Assembly (NCBI RefSeq): GCF_945901735.1
Contig: NZ_CAMDLM010000003.1
Location: 1-64,000, forward strand
DNA: 64,000 nt
Direction of reading: 5' to 3'
Source: Limnohabitans sp. Rim8
GTDB lineage: Bacteria > Pseudomonadota > Gammaproteobacteria > Burkholderiales > Burkholderiaceae_C
In this document: in pieces, positions 18,240 through 27,407 of the stretch
Numbering within the stretch: position 1 is the stretch's first letter
Layout: each line of letters starts with the position of its first letter
Position numbers and translations under genes: made by a program
The notes under the pieces: model-generated
Seen by the model: the letters and a program-made list of their open reading frames with translations, nothing else
Databases searched by the model: none
What the model was told of the DNA's origin: nothing

Positions 18240-18644
18240 ATGGCGAACACTTACACGATCAGCGATCTGGCCCAAGAATTTGACCTGACCACCCGCGCCA
18301 TTCGTTTTTACGAAGACATGGGCTTGCTCGAACCCGAGCGTTCCGGCCCGGGGGGGCGCAATCGGGTGTATTCGGCCCGCGACCGTACCCGTTTGAAACT
18401 CACCTTGCGCGCCAAGCGGCTGGGCCTGTCGCTCAACGAAGCCAAGGGACTGATCGACATGTACGACAGCCCTCGCGATACGGTGCCGCAGCTCAAAAAA
18501 TTCCTCGTGGTGCTGGCCGAACACCGCCAACAGCTGGAGTCGCAGCTGGCCGACCTGGAGGCGACGCTGGACGAAGTCAAAACCCACGAAAAAGAGACCC
18601 GCAATTTGCTGAACAAGGCCAACAAGGCCGTTCCAGCCAGCTGA
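18240..18644 (+). CDS. liuR: MerR-family regulator of leucine/isovalerate catabolism
   Basis: The 134-aa protein has an N-terminal MerR winged helix (YTISDLAQEFDLTTRAIRFY, then GLLEPERSGPGGRNRVYSARD) and a long C-terminal coiled coil (about residues 85-125). It has no metal-binding cysteines, which excludes the metal sensors. Its position next to isovaleryl-CoA dehydrogenase and between two matching palindromes supports LiuR. It is expected to repress or activate the liu genes in response to branched acyl-CoA. Start ATG 18240 has GTGAGGA upstream. Confidence 0.85.
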   Translation: MANTYTISDLAQEFDLTTRAIRFYEDMGLLEPERSGPGGRNRVYSARDRTRLKLTLRAKRLGLSLNEAKGLIDMYDSPRDTVPQLKKFLVVLAEHRQQLESQLADLEATLDEVKTHEKETRNLLNKANKAVPAS

Positions 18645-18706
18645 TCCCCGCGGTTTGGGCCGTGCCGAACCCCCATGTTGCCGGCATGCTGGGCATCGGC
18701 TATTGG

Positions 18707-18728
18707 TTGACGTTGACGTAAACGTCAA
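18707..18728. promoter_or_regulatory. Probable LiuR operator 2
   Basis: TTGACGTT (18707-18714) and its complement AACGTCAA (18721-18728) are separated by GACGTA. The arms are the same as in operator 1. The site lies about 37 bp upstream of the thioesterase start and would control the thioesterase-isovaleryl-CoA dehydrogenase transcript. Confidence 0.78.
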
Positions 18729-18764
18729 TTACAGTTCAGCTTGACTTTCACCACCGGATGCGAT

Positions 18765-19199
18765 GTGACCTTAGCCCTGACCCCCCACGAGCGTGTTGCC
18801 CAGAGCCTGGCCCGTCAGGGCATGATGAACCACTTGGGTGTGCGCCTGTTGTCGGCCACGGTCGGGCAGGTTGAACTGGCGGTGCCCTACAGCGACAAGG
18901 TCACGCAGCAACAAGGCGGCTACCATGGTGGCGCCATTGGCGCTCTGGCGGACATTGCCGCCGGTTACGCTGCACTGACCGTCTCGCCAGAGGGCATGGA
19001 AGTCACCACCGTGGAATACAAGATCAACTTTCTTTCCAACTTTCAAGGCGGAGAAATTCGCGCCACCGGTCGCGTCACCAAGGCGGGCAAACGCATCATC
19101 GTGACCACGGCCGAGGTGGTGCACATCGACGACACCGGCCAACGCTCGGACTGCGCAGTGATGCAGTCGACGCTGGTGCCTGTGCCTAAAACTTACTGA
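18765..19199 (+). CDS. Hotdog-fold thioesterase (PaaI/4HBT family)
   Basis: The 144-aa protein has the hotdog signature GGYHGGAIGALADIAAGYAA and a matching C-terminal sheet (VEYKINFLSNFQGGEIRATGRV). Family members hydrolyse acyl-CoA thioesters, often to rescue CoA from stalled catabolic intermediates. GTG at 18765 is preferred; a TTG at 18741 would extend it by 8 residues and lie closer to the operator. It is the first gene after LiuR operator 2 and precedes isovaleryl-CoA dehydrogenase. Confidence 0.82.
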   Translation: MTLALTPHERVAQSLARQGMMNHLGVRLLSATVGQVELAVPYSDKVTQQQGGYHGGAIGALADIAAGYAALTVSPEGMEVTTVEYKINFLSNFQGGEIRATGRVTKAGKRIIVTTAEVVHIDDTGQRSDCAVMQSTLVPVPKTY

Positions 19200-19204
19200 C
19201 TTGC

Positions 19205-19283
19205 GCGTTTTGTGTTGAGCGTTCAGCGTTCAGCGTGAAAATTCAACCCTGAACGCCCAACGCCCAACGCCCAACGCTCACCC
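19205..19283. repeat. Short tandem heptad-like repeats forming an inverted repeat
   Basis: GTTCAGC-type units (TTGAGCGTTCAGCGTTCAGCG) are followed by CGCCCAA-type units (CGCCCAACGCCCAACGCCCA and CGCTCA). The outer parts TTGAGCGTT and AACGCTCA are complementary, so the transcript could fold just upstream of the isovaleryl-CoA dehydrogenase ribosome site. Confidence 0.6.
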
Positions 19284-19298
19284 CCCAACGGAGAACCC

Positions 19299-20480
19299 AT
19301 GAACAACCTGCCCGGCCTGAACTTTCAACTCGGTGAAGACATCGACGCCCTGCGCGACGCCGTACGGGACTTTGCCCAAGCCGAAATCGCCCCCCGTGCT
19401 GCCGAGATCGACCGCAGCGACCAGTTTCCAATGGACCTGTGGCGCAAGATGGGTGACCTGGGCGTGCTGGGCATCACCGTGGGCGAAGAGTACGGCGGCG
19501 CGAACATGGGCTATTTGGCGCACATGATCGCGATGGAAGAAATCTCACGCGCCTCGGCCAGCGTGGGCTTGAGCTATGGCGCGCACTCCAACCTGTGCGT
19601 GAACCAGATCAAGCGCAACGGCACGCCCGAGCAGCGCGCCAAGTACCTGCCCAAGTTGATCAGCGGCGAGCATGTGGGCGCCTTGGCCATGTCAGAGCCC
19701 GGTGCGGGCTCGGACGTGCTGAGCATGAAGCTCAAGGCGGAGGAAAAGGGCGGCTACTACCTGCTCAACGGCTCCAAGATGTGGATCACCAATGGCCCCG
19801 ATGCCGATACCCTGGTGGTCTACGCCAAGAGCGAGCCCGAATTGGGCGCACGCGGCGTGACGGCCTTTTTGATCGAAAAAGGCATGAAAGGTTTTTCCAT
19901 CGCGCAAAAACTCGACAAGCTGGGCATGCGTGGCAGCCACACGGGTGAGCTGGTGTTCAACAACGTGGAAGTGCCCGCCGAGAACATTTTGGGTGGCCTG
20001 AACAACGGCGCCAAGGTGCTGATGAGCGGCCTGGACTACGAGCGCGCTGTCCTTACGGGTGGCCCGCTGGGCATCATGCAGGCTGTCATGGACAACGTGA
20101 TCCCTTACATCCACGATCGCAAGCAGTTTGGCCAGAGCATTGGCGAGTTTCAGCTGATCCAAGGCAAAGTGGCCGACATGTACACCGTGTTGCAAGCGGG
20201 TCGCAGTTTCGCCTACACCGTGGCTAAAAACCTTGATTTGTTGGGTGTGGAGCATGTGCGCCAGGTGCGCAAGGACTGCGCCAGCGTCATTTTGTGGACC
20301 GCCGAAAAAGCCACTTGGATGGCGGGTGAGGGCGTGCAGATTTTTGGCGGCAACGGCTACATCAATGAATACCCGCTGGGCCGCTTGTGGCGCGATGCCA
20401 AGCTGTACGAAATCGGCGCGGGCACTTCAGAGATCCGCCGCATGCTGATCGGCCGCGAGCTGTTTGCCGAAACCTGCTGA
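19299..20480 (+). CDS. liuA: Isovaleryl-CoA dehydrogenase
   Basis: This 393-aa acyl-CoA dehydrogenase has [37 protein letters not shown] and [20 protein letters not shown]. The catalytic base is in helix G ([18 protein letters not shown]248), and the C-terminal loop reads [12 protein letters not shown] with no Glu, which is diagnostic of the isovaleryl-CoA dehydrogenase/long-chain branch. It oxidises isovaleryl-CoA to 3-methylcrotonyl-CoA with FAD, passing electrons to ETF. Start ATG 19299 has GGAGAACCC. The downstream liuB, C, D and E functions lie at 45-54 kb. Confidence 0.92.
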   Translation: MNNLPGLNFQLGEDIDALRDAVRDFAQAEIAPRAAEIDRSDQFPMDLWRKMGDLGVLGITVGEEYGGANMGYLAHMIAMEEISRASASVGLSYGAHSNLCVNQIKRNGTPEQRAKYLPKLISGEHVGALAMSEPGAGSDVLSMKLKAEEKGGYYLLNGSKMWITNGPDADTLVVYAKSEPELGARGVTAFLIEKGMKGFSIAQKLDKLGMRGSHTGELVFNNVEVPAENILGGLNNGAKVLMSGLDYERAVLTGGPLGIMQAVMDNVIPYIHDRKQFGQSIGEFQLIQGKVADMYTVLQAGRSFAYTVAKNLDLLGVEHVRQVRKDCASVILWTAEKATWMAGEGVQIFGGNGYINEYPLGRLWRDAKLYEIGAGTSEIRRMLIGRELFAETC

Positions 20481-20526
20481 AGCGGTTCGTCATTCAGCGC
20501 CAGGCCAGTCCAGCGACAATCTCACC

Positions 20527-21183
20527 ATGACCACTTCACTGCAACACCTTCTGGACAACAACCGCGAATGGTCGGCACGCATGGTGCGCGATGACCCGGC
20601 TTTTTTCTCACGCTTGGCCAACCAGCAAAACCCCAAGTACTTGTGGATCGGTTGCTCCGACAGCCGCGTGCCCGCCAACCAAATCACCGGCTTGGACCCG
20701 GGCGAGGTGTTTGTGCACCGCAACGTGGCCAATGTGGTGGTGCACTCTGATCTGAACGCTTTGTCGGTCATTCAGTACGCTGTGGATGCGCTCAAGGTCG
20801 AGCACATCATGGTGGTTGGGCATTACGGGTGCGGCGGCGTGCTGGCCACGCTGCGGGGCATGCGCGTGGGCCTGGCCGACAACTGGCTGCGCCATGTGCA
20901 CGATGTCAAGGTGCGCCATCGCCGTCGCCTGGACCATCTGACCGTGCCCGAGCAAGAAGACGCCCTGTGCGAGATGAACGTGATCGAGCAAGTGGGCAAC
21001 GTGGCCCTGACCAATGTGGTGCAAGACGCCTGGTCGCGTGGGCAAAAGCTCAGCGTGCACGGCTGGTGCTACGGCCTCAAGGATGGTCTGGCCAAGGACT
21101 TGGGTGTCAGCATGAGTGGCAGCCACGAGGTGGTGGACGTGTTCCGCAGCGCCTTCAAACGTTATCCGCGCGGCGGCCTGTGA
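20527..21183 (+). CDS. can: Beta-class carbonic anhydrase
   Basis: The 218-aa protein has zinc ligands in GCSDSRVPANQI (C43) and GHYGCGGV (H99, C102), with the Asp-Arg dyad in SDSR. It interconverts CO2 and bicarbonate. It lies 46 nt downstream of isovaleryl-CoA dehydrogenase in the same direction. Because methylcrotonyl-CoA carboxylase uses bicarbonate, co-expression would make metabolic sense (inference). Confidence 0.93.
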   Translation: MTTSLQHLLDNNREWSARMVRDDPAFFSRLANQQNPKYLWIGCSDSRVPANQITGLDPGEVFVHRNVANVVVHSDLNALSVIQYAVDALKVEHIMVVGHYGCGGVLATLRGMRVGLADNWLRHVHDVKVRHRRRLDHLTVPEQEDALCEMNVIEQVGNVALTNVVQDAWSRGQKLSVHGWCYGLKDGLAKDLGVSMSGSHEVVDVFRSAFKRYPRGGL

Positions 21184-21282
21184 AGCTTGGCACTGACTGG
21201 CCCTTGTAGCTCTTTGGCTTGATTTCTTTCGCTGAATCCAAGGTCCAAAGTAGATTTCCTTTTGAATTTTCTGGAGAAAACC

Positions 21283-22464
21283 ATGTCCGATCCCATCGTC
21301 ATCGTTAGCGCAGCGCGCACCCCCATGGGCAGCTTCCAGGGCGACTTTTCCGCACTGGCCGCCCACGACCTGGGTGGCGCAGCCATCAAAGCCGCCGTGG
21401 CGCTTGCAGGCATCCGTCCTGAGCTGGTCACCGAAGTGCTGTTTGGCAACTGCCTGATGGCAGGCCAGGGCCAGGCGCCAGCGCGCCAAGCGGGCTTCAA
21501 GGGCGGTTTGCCCCAGAGCGCGGGCGCGGTCACCTTGTCCAAAATGTGCGGCTCGGGCATGCGCGCGGCCATGTTCGCGCACGACATGCTGGTGGCGGGC
21601 ACTCACGACGTGTTGGTGGCCGGTGGCATGGAGAGCATGACCAACGCGCCTTTTCTTCTGCTCAAGGGCCGTGGTGGCTACCGCATGGGCCACGACAAGA
21701 TTTACGACCACATGATGCTCGACGGCCTGGAAGACGCCTACGAAGCCGGTCGCAGCATGGGCACCTTTGGCGAAGACTGCGCCGCCAAATACAGCTTCAC
21801 CCGCGCTGAGCAAGACCACTTTGCCACCACCAGCGTGCAGCGCGCCAAGGCCGCCACCGAGTCGGGTGCTTTTGCGGCCGAGATCGCGCCCGTCACGGTG
21901 AAAGACCGCAGCGGCGAACGCGTGGTGTCGATCGACGAAGGCCCCGGCAAAGTCAAGCTCGACAAAATCAGCGGCTTGAAGCCCGCCTTCAAGAAAGACG
22001 GCACCATCACTGCCGCCAGCAGTTCGTCCATCAACGACGGCGCGGCCGCCATGGTGCTCATGCGCGAGAGCACCGCCGCCAAGCTTGGCTGCAAGCCCTT
22101 GGCCCGCATCGTTAGCCACGCTACCCACGCGCAAGAGCCCGAGTGGTTTGCCACCGCCCCCGTGGGCGCAACGCAAAAGGCCTTGGCCAAAGCCGGCTGG
22201 ACGGTGCAAGACGTCGATCTGTGGGAAGTCAACGAAGCCTTTGCGGTGGTGCCCATGGCGCTGATGAAAGAGCTGGGCGTGTCGCACGACAAAGTCAACG
22301 TGAATGGTGGTGCGTGTGCGCTGGGCCACCCCATCGGCGCGTCCGGTGCGCGCATCATGGTCACGCTGATCCATGCACTCATAGCCCGAGGCCTGAAAAA
22401 AGGCCTGGCCACCTTGTGCATCGGCGGCGGCGAAGGCACGGCCGTGGCGCTGGAACTCGTGTGA
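21283..22464 (+). CDS. Acetyl-CoA C-acyltransferase (thiolase)
   Basis: The 393-aa thiolase has the nucleophile Cys in LSKMCGSGMRAAM (C89), the motif NGGACALGHPIGASGAR and the C-terminal LCIGGGEGTA cysteine. Length and motifs fit biosynthetic/degradative class II thiolases (AtoB/PhaA type). It would cleave or form acetoacetyl-CoA, the end point of leucine breakdown after HMG-CoA lyase plus CoA activation. ATG 21283 has GGAGAAA at the right distance. Confidence 0.92.
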   Translation: MSDPIVIVSAARTPMGSFQGDFSALAAHDLGGAAIKAAVALAGIRPELVTEVLFGNCLMAGQGQAPARQAGFKGGLPQSAGAVTLSKMCGSGMRAAMFAHDMLVAGTHDVLVAGGMESMTNAPFLLLKGRGGYRMGHDKIYDHMMLDGLEDAYEAGRSMGTFGEDCAAKYSFTRAEQDHFATTSVQRAKAATESGAFAAEIAPVTVKDRSGERVVSIDEGPGKVKLDKISGLKPAFKKDGTITAASSSSINDGAAAMVLMRESTAAKLGCKPLARIVSHATHAQEPEWFATAPVGATQKALAKAGWTVQDVDLWEVNEAFAVVPMALMKELGVSHDKVNVNGGACALGHPIGASGARIMVTLIHALIARGLKKGLATLCIGGGEGTAVALELV

Positions 22465-22479
22465 TGCCGTTTCTTCCTG

Positions 22480-22618
22480 GTAGGTCGGGCCTTCAGGTCC
22501 GACAGGGCTTGCTGCCCCACGTCCCCATGTCGGGGCACAAGCCGCCGACCTACAGAAAACAGCAGATCCGACATCCGCTTGCAAGTGTTTCACGTTGGGG
22601 CTAAAGCCACCGACCTAC
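22480..22618. repeat. REP-like cluster (three GTAGGTCGG elements)
   Basis: GTAGGTCGGGCCTTCAGGTC (from 22480) is followed by an inverted partner ending GCCGCCGACCTAC (about 22529-22553) and a third copy GGGGCTAAAGCCACCGACC (about 22597-22615, ending TAC). Elements of this pattern also occur near 16.8 and 27.9 kb. The cluster fills the gap between the thiolase and SDR genes and may also act as a transcript-end hairpin. Confidence 0.8.
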
Positions 22619-22631
22619 GAGACTCAGAAAT

Positions 22632-23309
22632 ATGAAAACTGTCCTCCTCATCGGCGCATCGCGCGGCATCGGTTTTGAACTGGCCCGCCAATACCTGACC
22701 GACGGCTGGCGTGTGATCGCCACCGCCCGTTCGGACGAAGGCATCGCAGGCCTGAAGGCGCTGGGCGCACAAACCCTGCGCCTCGATGTGGCCAATCCGG
22801 CCAGCAACTCGGGGCTGTCTTGGCAGCTTGACGGCGAAAAAATCGATCTGGCCATTTACGTGGCAGGAGCGATGGACCGCGCCAGTGCCAGCACCCCGCC
22901 CACCCGCGACAGCTTTGACGCCGTGATGCACACCAACGTGATGGGTGCGATGCAGGTCATCCCGCAGATCGTGCCCATGGTGCAAGAAACAAAAGGCGTG
23001 ATCGCCTGCATCAGCTCCGTCATGGGAAGCCTGCAAGACACCACAAGCGGCAACGCCGCGCTCTACCGCGTGAGCAAGGCCGCCCTCAACATGGTGGTGC
23101 GCTGCACGCAAGCCGAGCAGCCTGATGTGACCGTTCTGGCCATTCACCCCGGCTGGGTGCAGACCGACATGGGTGGCGCGGCCGCACCCCTGACGCCCGA
23201 ACAAAGCGCGAGCAGCTTGCGCCAAACGCTGAACCGCATCCAGGAACAACGCGACCCGACACAGCGTGGCGCATTTTTGAACCACGACGGCCAAGCCCTG
23301 CCTTGGTGA
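22632..23309 (+). CDS. Short-chain dehydrogenase/reductase
   Basis: The 225-aa Rossmann protein has the SDR nucleotide motif LIGASRGIGFELARQY and the catalytic YRVSKAAL (YxxxK), then VTVLAIHPGWVQTDMGG. It resembles small SDRs that act on hydroxyacyl or carbonyl substrates. It lies between the thiolase and an acyl-CoA dehydrogenase, consistent with a beta-oxidation role, but the substrate is not evident. Confidence 0.85.
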   Translation: MKTVLLIGASRGIGFELARQYLTDGWRVIATARSDEGIAGLKALGAQTLRLDVANPASNSGLSWQLDGEKIDLAIYVAGAMDRASASTPPTRDSFDAVMHTNVMGAMQVIPQIVPMVQETKGVIACISSVMGSLQDTTSGNAALYRVSKAALNMVVRCTQAEQPDVTVLAIHPGWVQTDMGGAAAPLTPEQSASSLRQTLNRIQEQRDPTQRGAFLNHDGQALPW

Positions 23310-23329
23310 CCCGATAAAGAAAGAGCCCC

Positions 23330-24457
23330 ATGCTGCTGACCCCCGACCAGGAAATGATCCGCGAAGCTGTGCGCGATTTTGCGCAGCGCGAACTGTGGCC
23401 CCATGCCGCCGAGTGGGACAAAAAGCACCACTTCCCCAAAGAAGTGCACAAGGGCCTGGCCGCGCTAGGGGCTTACGGCATTTGCGTGCCCGAAGAGTTG
23501 GGCGGCGCGGGCCTGGACTATGTGACGCTGGCGCTGGTGCTCGAAGAGATCGCGGCCGGTGACGGCGGCACCAGCACCGTGATCAGCGTGACCAACTGCC
23601 CGGTCAACGCCATTTTGATGATGTACGGCAACGCCGCGCAAAAAGCGCAGTGGCTCATGCCACTGGCCCAAGGCCAGATGCTGGGCGCGTTTTGCCTGAC
23701 CGAGCCGCATGTGGGCTCGGATGCTTCGGCCCTGCGGACCACCGCCATGAAAGACGGCGACGGCTACGTCATCAACGGCGTCAAGCAGTTCATCACCAGC
23801 GGCCAAAACGGCGACGTGGCCATCGTGATCGCGGTGACCGACAAGGGCGCGGGCAAAAAAGGCCTGAGCGCCTTCATCGTGCCCACCCGCACGCCGGGCT
23901 ACATGGTGGCGCGCCTGGAAGACAAGTTGGGCCAGCACAGCAGTGATACCGCGCAGATCAACTTTGACAACTGCCGCATCCCTGCCGAAAACCTGATCGG
24001 CCAGGAAGGGGAAGGCTACAAAATCGCCCTGTCGTCTTTGGAGGGCGGGCGCATCGGCATCGCCGCGCAAAGCCTGGGCATGGCCCGGAGCGCACTCGAT
24101 GTGGCGATCGACTACGCCAAGCAGCGCGAAAGCTTTGGCACCGCCATCTTCAACCACCAGGCGGTGGGCTTTCGTTTGGCGGACTGCGCCACCCAACTCG
24201 AAGCCGCGCGCCAGCTGATTTGGCACGCGGCCAGCTTGCGCGATGCGGGCCGCCCCTGCCTCAAAGAAGCCGCCATGGCCAAACTGTTTGCCAGCGAAGC
24301 GGCCGAAATGGTGTGCTCCGCCGCCATCCAGACCCTGGGTGGTTACGGCTATGTGAGCGACTTCCCAGTCGAGCGCATTTACCGCGATGTGCGGGTGTGC
24401 CAGATCTACGAAGGCACCAGCGACGTGCAGAAAATCATCATCCAGCGCGGGCTTTGA
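23330..24457 (+). CDS. Acyl-CoA dehydrogenase (short/medium-chain type)
   Basis: The 375-aa enzyme has CLTEPHVGSDASALRTTA, FITSGQNGDVAIVIA and LGGYGYVSDFPVERIYRDV. The catalytic Glu is in the C-terminal loop QIYEGTSDVQKI (E361), as in short- and medium-chain enzymes, unlike the isovaleryl-CoA dehydrogenase nearby. It should oxidise a short acyl-CoA with FAD. It starts 20 nt after the SDR and is probably on the same transcript. Confidence 0.9.
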   Translation: MLLTPDQEMIREAVRDFAQRELWPHAAEWDKKHHFPKEVHKGLAALGAYGICVPEELGGAGLDYVTLALVLEEIAAGDGGTSTVISVTNCPVNAILMMYGNAAQKAQWLMPLAQGQMLGAFCLTEPHVGSDASALRTTAMKDGDGYVINGVKQFITSGQNGDVAIVIAVTDKGAGKKGLSAFIVPTRTPGYMVARLEDKLGQHSSDTAQINFDNCRIPAENLIGQEGEGYKIALSSLEGGRIGIAAQSLGMARSALDVAIDYAKQRESFGTAIFNHQAVGFRLADCATQLEAARQLIWHAASLRDAGRPCLKEAAMAKLFASEAAEMVCSAAIQTLGGYGYVSDFPVERIYRDVRVCQIYEGTSDVQKIIIQRGL

Positions 24458-24505
24458 TCGCGAAAATAGCGCTTTTGAGCCACGGCTCACGTATCATTCC
24501 GCCCC

Positions 24506-25897
24506 ATGAACATCATCATCCTGGGCGCGGGCCGTGTGGGCGAAAGCGTCGCTGAAAGCCTGGTTTCCGAGCAAAACGACATCACCGTCATCGACCAGGA
24601 CCCGGCTCGTCTGAGGCTGCTGGAAGAGCGCTTGGACTTGCGTGGTGTGGTGGGCAACGGCATCCAGCCCTCGGTGTTGCGCGAGGCGGGGGCCAAGGAC
24701 GCCGACATGATCATCGCCTGCGCGGCGGCCGACGAATCGAATCTGGTGGTCTGCAAGATCGCCCACGACGTTTTCAACATCCCCACCACCATTGCCCGTT
24801 TGCGCTCGCCCGAGTTCAACGAGGGCGACGAGTTGTTGGGTAAATCCGGTTTTGCGGTCGACCATGTGATCTGCCCCGAAGAATCGGTGATGCGCTACAT
24901 CGAGCAGCTCATCCAGTACCCTGAGGCCTTGCAGGTGTTGGAGTTTGCCGAGGGCCGCGTCAGCCTGATCGTGGTGCGCGCAGCGGCCGACAGCTTGCTG
25001 GTCAACCACACCATTGCCGAGTTTCGCGACCGTCTGCCGCATGCCGAGATGCGCGTGGTGGCCCTGTACCGCCAAGACACCCAGATCGAAGCCACGCCCG
25101 AGACGCGCATTCTGCCCGGCGACGAGGTGTTTGTGTTGGCCGATACCAGCAAGATCCGCATTGTGCTGGCGGGCATCCACAAAACCGACAAGCCCGTGCA
25201 GCGCTTGATGTTGGCCGGGGGCGGTAAAGTCGGTCTGCGTTTGGCGCGCATTTTGGCCAGTCAGTACGACGTGAAGCTGATCGAGCGTGACAAAAAGCGC
25301 TGCGAATACTTGGCCAGTCAGTTGCCATCAAGCACCTTGATCCTAAATGGCGACGGCGCTGACGAAGATCTGCTGCACGAAGAAAATGTGGGCGAGATGG
25401 ACCTGTTTCTGGCCTTGACCAGCGACGACGAGGACAACATCATGTCGGCCATGCTGGCCAAGCGCATGGGCGCAGGCCGCGTGATGGCCCTGATCAACCG
25501 CCGCGCTTATGCCGACATGATGCAAGGCAGCACGATCGACATCGCGATTTCGCCTGCGCAAACCGTCATCGGCGAGTTGCTGGCGCATTTGCGACGGGGC
25601 GATGTGGCGGCGGTGCACAGCCTGCGCCGGGGCGCAGCCGAAGCCCTGGAGGGGATTGCACGCGGCGACATCAAAACCTCCAAATTGGTGGGACGGCGCG
25701 TCGAAGAAATCAAGCTGCCCAAAGGGGTCAGCATGGGGGCCATCGTGCGCGGCGAGGGCAAAAAATCCGAAGTGCTGATGCCGCACCACGACACCCGGAT
25801 CGAAGCCGATGACCACATCATCTTGTTCATTCCGAACAAGAGCGATGTGCGTGCGGTGGAAAAACTCTTTCAGGTCGGCGCGACCTTCTTTGGCTGA
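24506..25897 (+). CDS. trkA: Trk potassium uptake protein, NAD-binding subunit
   Basis: The 463-aa cytosolic protein has two RCK/TrkA-N modules: IIILGAGRVGESVAESL at the N-terminus and LMLAGGGKVGLRLARIL at about residue 233, each followed by TrkA-C domains. It gates the TrkH channel in response to nucleotides. It overlaps trkH by one base (TGATG). Confidence 0.95.
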   Translation: MNIIILGAGRVGESVAESLVSEQNDITVIDQDPARLRLLEERLDLRGVVGNGIQPSVLREAGAKDADMIIACAAADESNLVVCKIAHDVFNIPTTIARLRSPEFNEGDELLGKSGFAVDHVICPEESVMRYIEQLIQYPEALQVLEFAEGRVSLIVVRAAADSLLVNHTIAEFRDRLPHAEMRVVALYRQDTQIEATPETRILPGDEVFVLADTSKIRIVLAGIHKTDKPVQRLMLAGGGKVGLRLARILASQYDVKLIERDKKRCEYLASQLPSSTLILNGDGADEDLLHEENVGEMDLFLALTSDDEDNIMSAMLAKRMGAGRVMALINRRAYADMMQGSTIDIAISPAQTVIGELLAHLRRGDVAAVHSLRRGAAEALEGIARGDIKTSKLVGRRVEEIKLPKGVSMGAIVRGEGKKSEVLMPHHDTRIEADDHIILFIPNKSDVRAVEKLFQVGATFFG

Positions 25898-27360
25898 TGC
25901 TCAAAACCTTCTTCCCCGTTTTGGCGGTGATGGCGCGCATCCTGCTCGCCTTCTCGGTCACCTTTTTGGTACCGGGCATCTGGGCCTGGTTTGAAGACCA
26001 CCATGACCTGCAGTGGATCTGGCTGGCCGGTTTTGGTTTGACAGTCGTTAGTGGCTTGGTGCTGGCGGCCATCACTCAGCAGCATCGGCGCGAATTAAAG
26101 ACCAAAGACGGCTTCTTGCTGGTCAACATGGTGTGGCTGTTTTTGCCTGCATACTCGGCACTGCCTCTCATGTTTTTGGTGCCCGACATCTCCTGGTTCA
26201 AGGCTTATTTTGAAGCCATGAGCGCGCTCACGGCCACCGGCGCCACGGCCTTGACGGGGCTGGAGTATTTACCTGTGTCGGCGAACATCTGGCGCTGTTT
26301 TTTACAACTCATCGGTGGTCTGGGCATCATGCTGCTGGTGGTGGCGGTGTTGCCCATGCTGGGCTTGGGCGGCGTGCAGTTGTACAAGACCGAAACCCCC
26401 GGCCCCATGAAAGACACCAAATTCACGCCGCGCATTTCTGAGACCGCGCGTGGCCTGTGGGGCGTGTACTTTGTCTTTTCGGGCGCTTGCCTGTTGGCTT
26501 ACCGCTGGGCGGGCATGAGCTGGGCCGATGCCTTCATGCACATGTGCACAACCATGGGCCTGGGCGGATTTTCTTCGTACGATGCCAGCTTTGCGCATTT
26601 CAATTCGCCCGTGATTGAAGGCGTGGCCATCGTCTTCATGACGCTGGCAGGCATCAGCTTTGTGCGCTACTTCGTGGTGCTGCGCACCCTGTCGCTCAAG
26701 CCTGTGACCAACGACCATGAAATCCGCACCTACTTTGCGGTGTTGCTCTTGGCCACTGTGCTGCTCACAGGTTTGTTGATGGCCCATGGCGTGTACAACG
26801 ACTGGGCCCATGCCCTGCGCGTGAGCGCTTTCCATGTCGTGTCACTGGCCACCACCACCGGCTACGCGGCCACCGACTATGCGCTGTGGCCCGTGTTTGC
26901 GCCGGTCTTGCTGATGTTTTTGGGCTGCTTTGTCTCGTGTGCGGGCTCCACCGGGGGCGGCATCAAGATGGTGCGCATGATTTTGCTGGTCAAGCAGGCG
27001 CGCCGCGAGCTGGTGCGCATCATCCACCCGCGCGTCATCAACCCGGTCACGCTGGGGGGTGGGGTCATGCCCATGTCGGTCATGACGGCGGTGCTGGGCT
27101 TCATGCTCATTTATGGCGGTGCCACCATGGGTCTGAGCATGTTGCTCTTGCTCAGTGGCATGGACATCGTGACCGCATTTTCGGCGGTGATCGCCACCGT
27201 CAACAACATTGGCCCGGGGCTGGGTGAAGTGGGGCCTTCGGGCAACTATGGCGGCCTCAACCCCTTCCAGCTGGGCGTCTTGACCTTTGCCATGCTGCTG
27301 GGCCGCCTGGAGTTGCTGTCGGTGCTGGTCTTGTTCAGCTCGCACTTTTGGCGAAAATAA
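25897..27360 (+). CDS. trkH: Trk potassium uptake protein, membrane subunit
   Basis: The 487-aa multi-spanning protein has the four pore-loop repeats of the Trk/Ktr family, for example ATGATALTGLEYLP, CTTMGLGGFSSYDASF, ATTTGYAATDY and NNIGPGLGEVGPSGNYGGL, each carrying the conserved Gly. It is the potassium-conducting subunit and is translationally coupled to trkA. Confidence 0.95.
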   Translation: MLKTFFPVLAVMARILLAFSVTFLVPGIWAWFEDHHDLQWIWLAGFGLTVVSGLVLAAITQQHRRELKTKDGFLLVNMVWLFLPAYSALPLMFLVPDISWFKAYFEAMSALTATGATALTGLEYLPVSANIWRCFLQLIGGLGIMLLVVAVLPMLGLGGVQLYKTETPGPMKDTKFTPRISETARGLWGVYFVFSGACLLAYRWAGMSWADAFMHMCTTMGLGGFSSYDASFAHFNSPVIEGVAIVFMTLAGISFVRYFVVLRTLSLKPVTNDHEIRTYFAVLLLATVLLTGLLMAHGVYNDWAHALRVSAFHVVSLATTTGYAATDYALWPVFAPVLLMFLGCFVSCAGSTGGGIKMVRMILLVKQARRELVRIIHPRVINPVTLGGGVMPMSVMTAVLGFMLIYGGATMGLSMLLLLSGMDIVTAFSAVIATVNNIGPGLGEVGPSGNYGGLNPFQLGVLTFAMLLGRLELLSVLVLFSSHFWRK

Positions 27361-27407
27361 ACGCGATGCCCCAAGCGACGCTATTCAATACACACAAGGA
27401 GACAGAC

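Noticed and set aside
20608..22593. 661-aa open frame antisense to carbonic anhydrase and thiolase
   Set aside because: It spans two confident genes on the other strand and has shadow-type composition.
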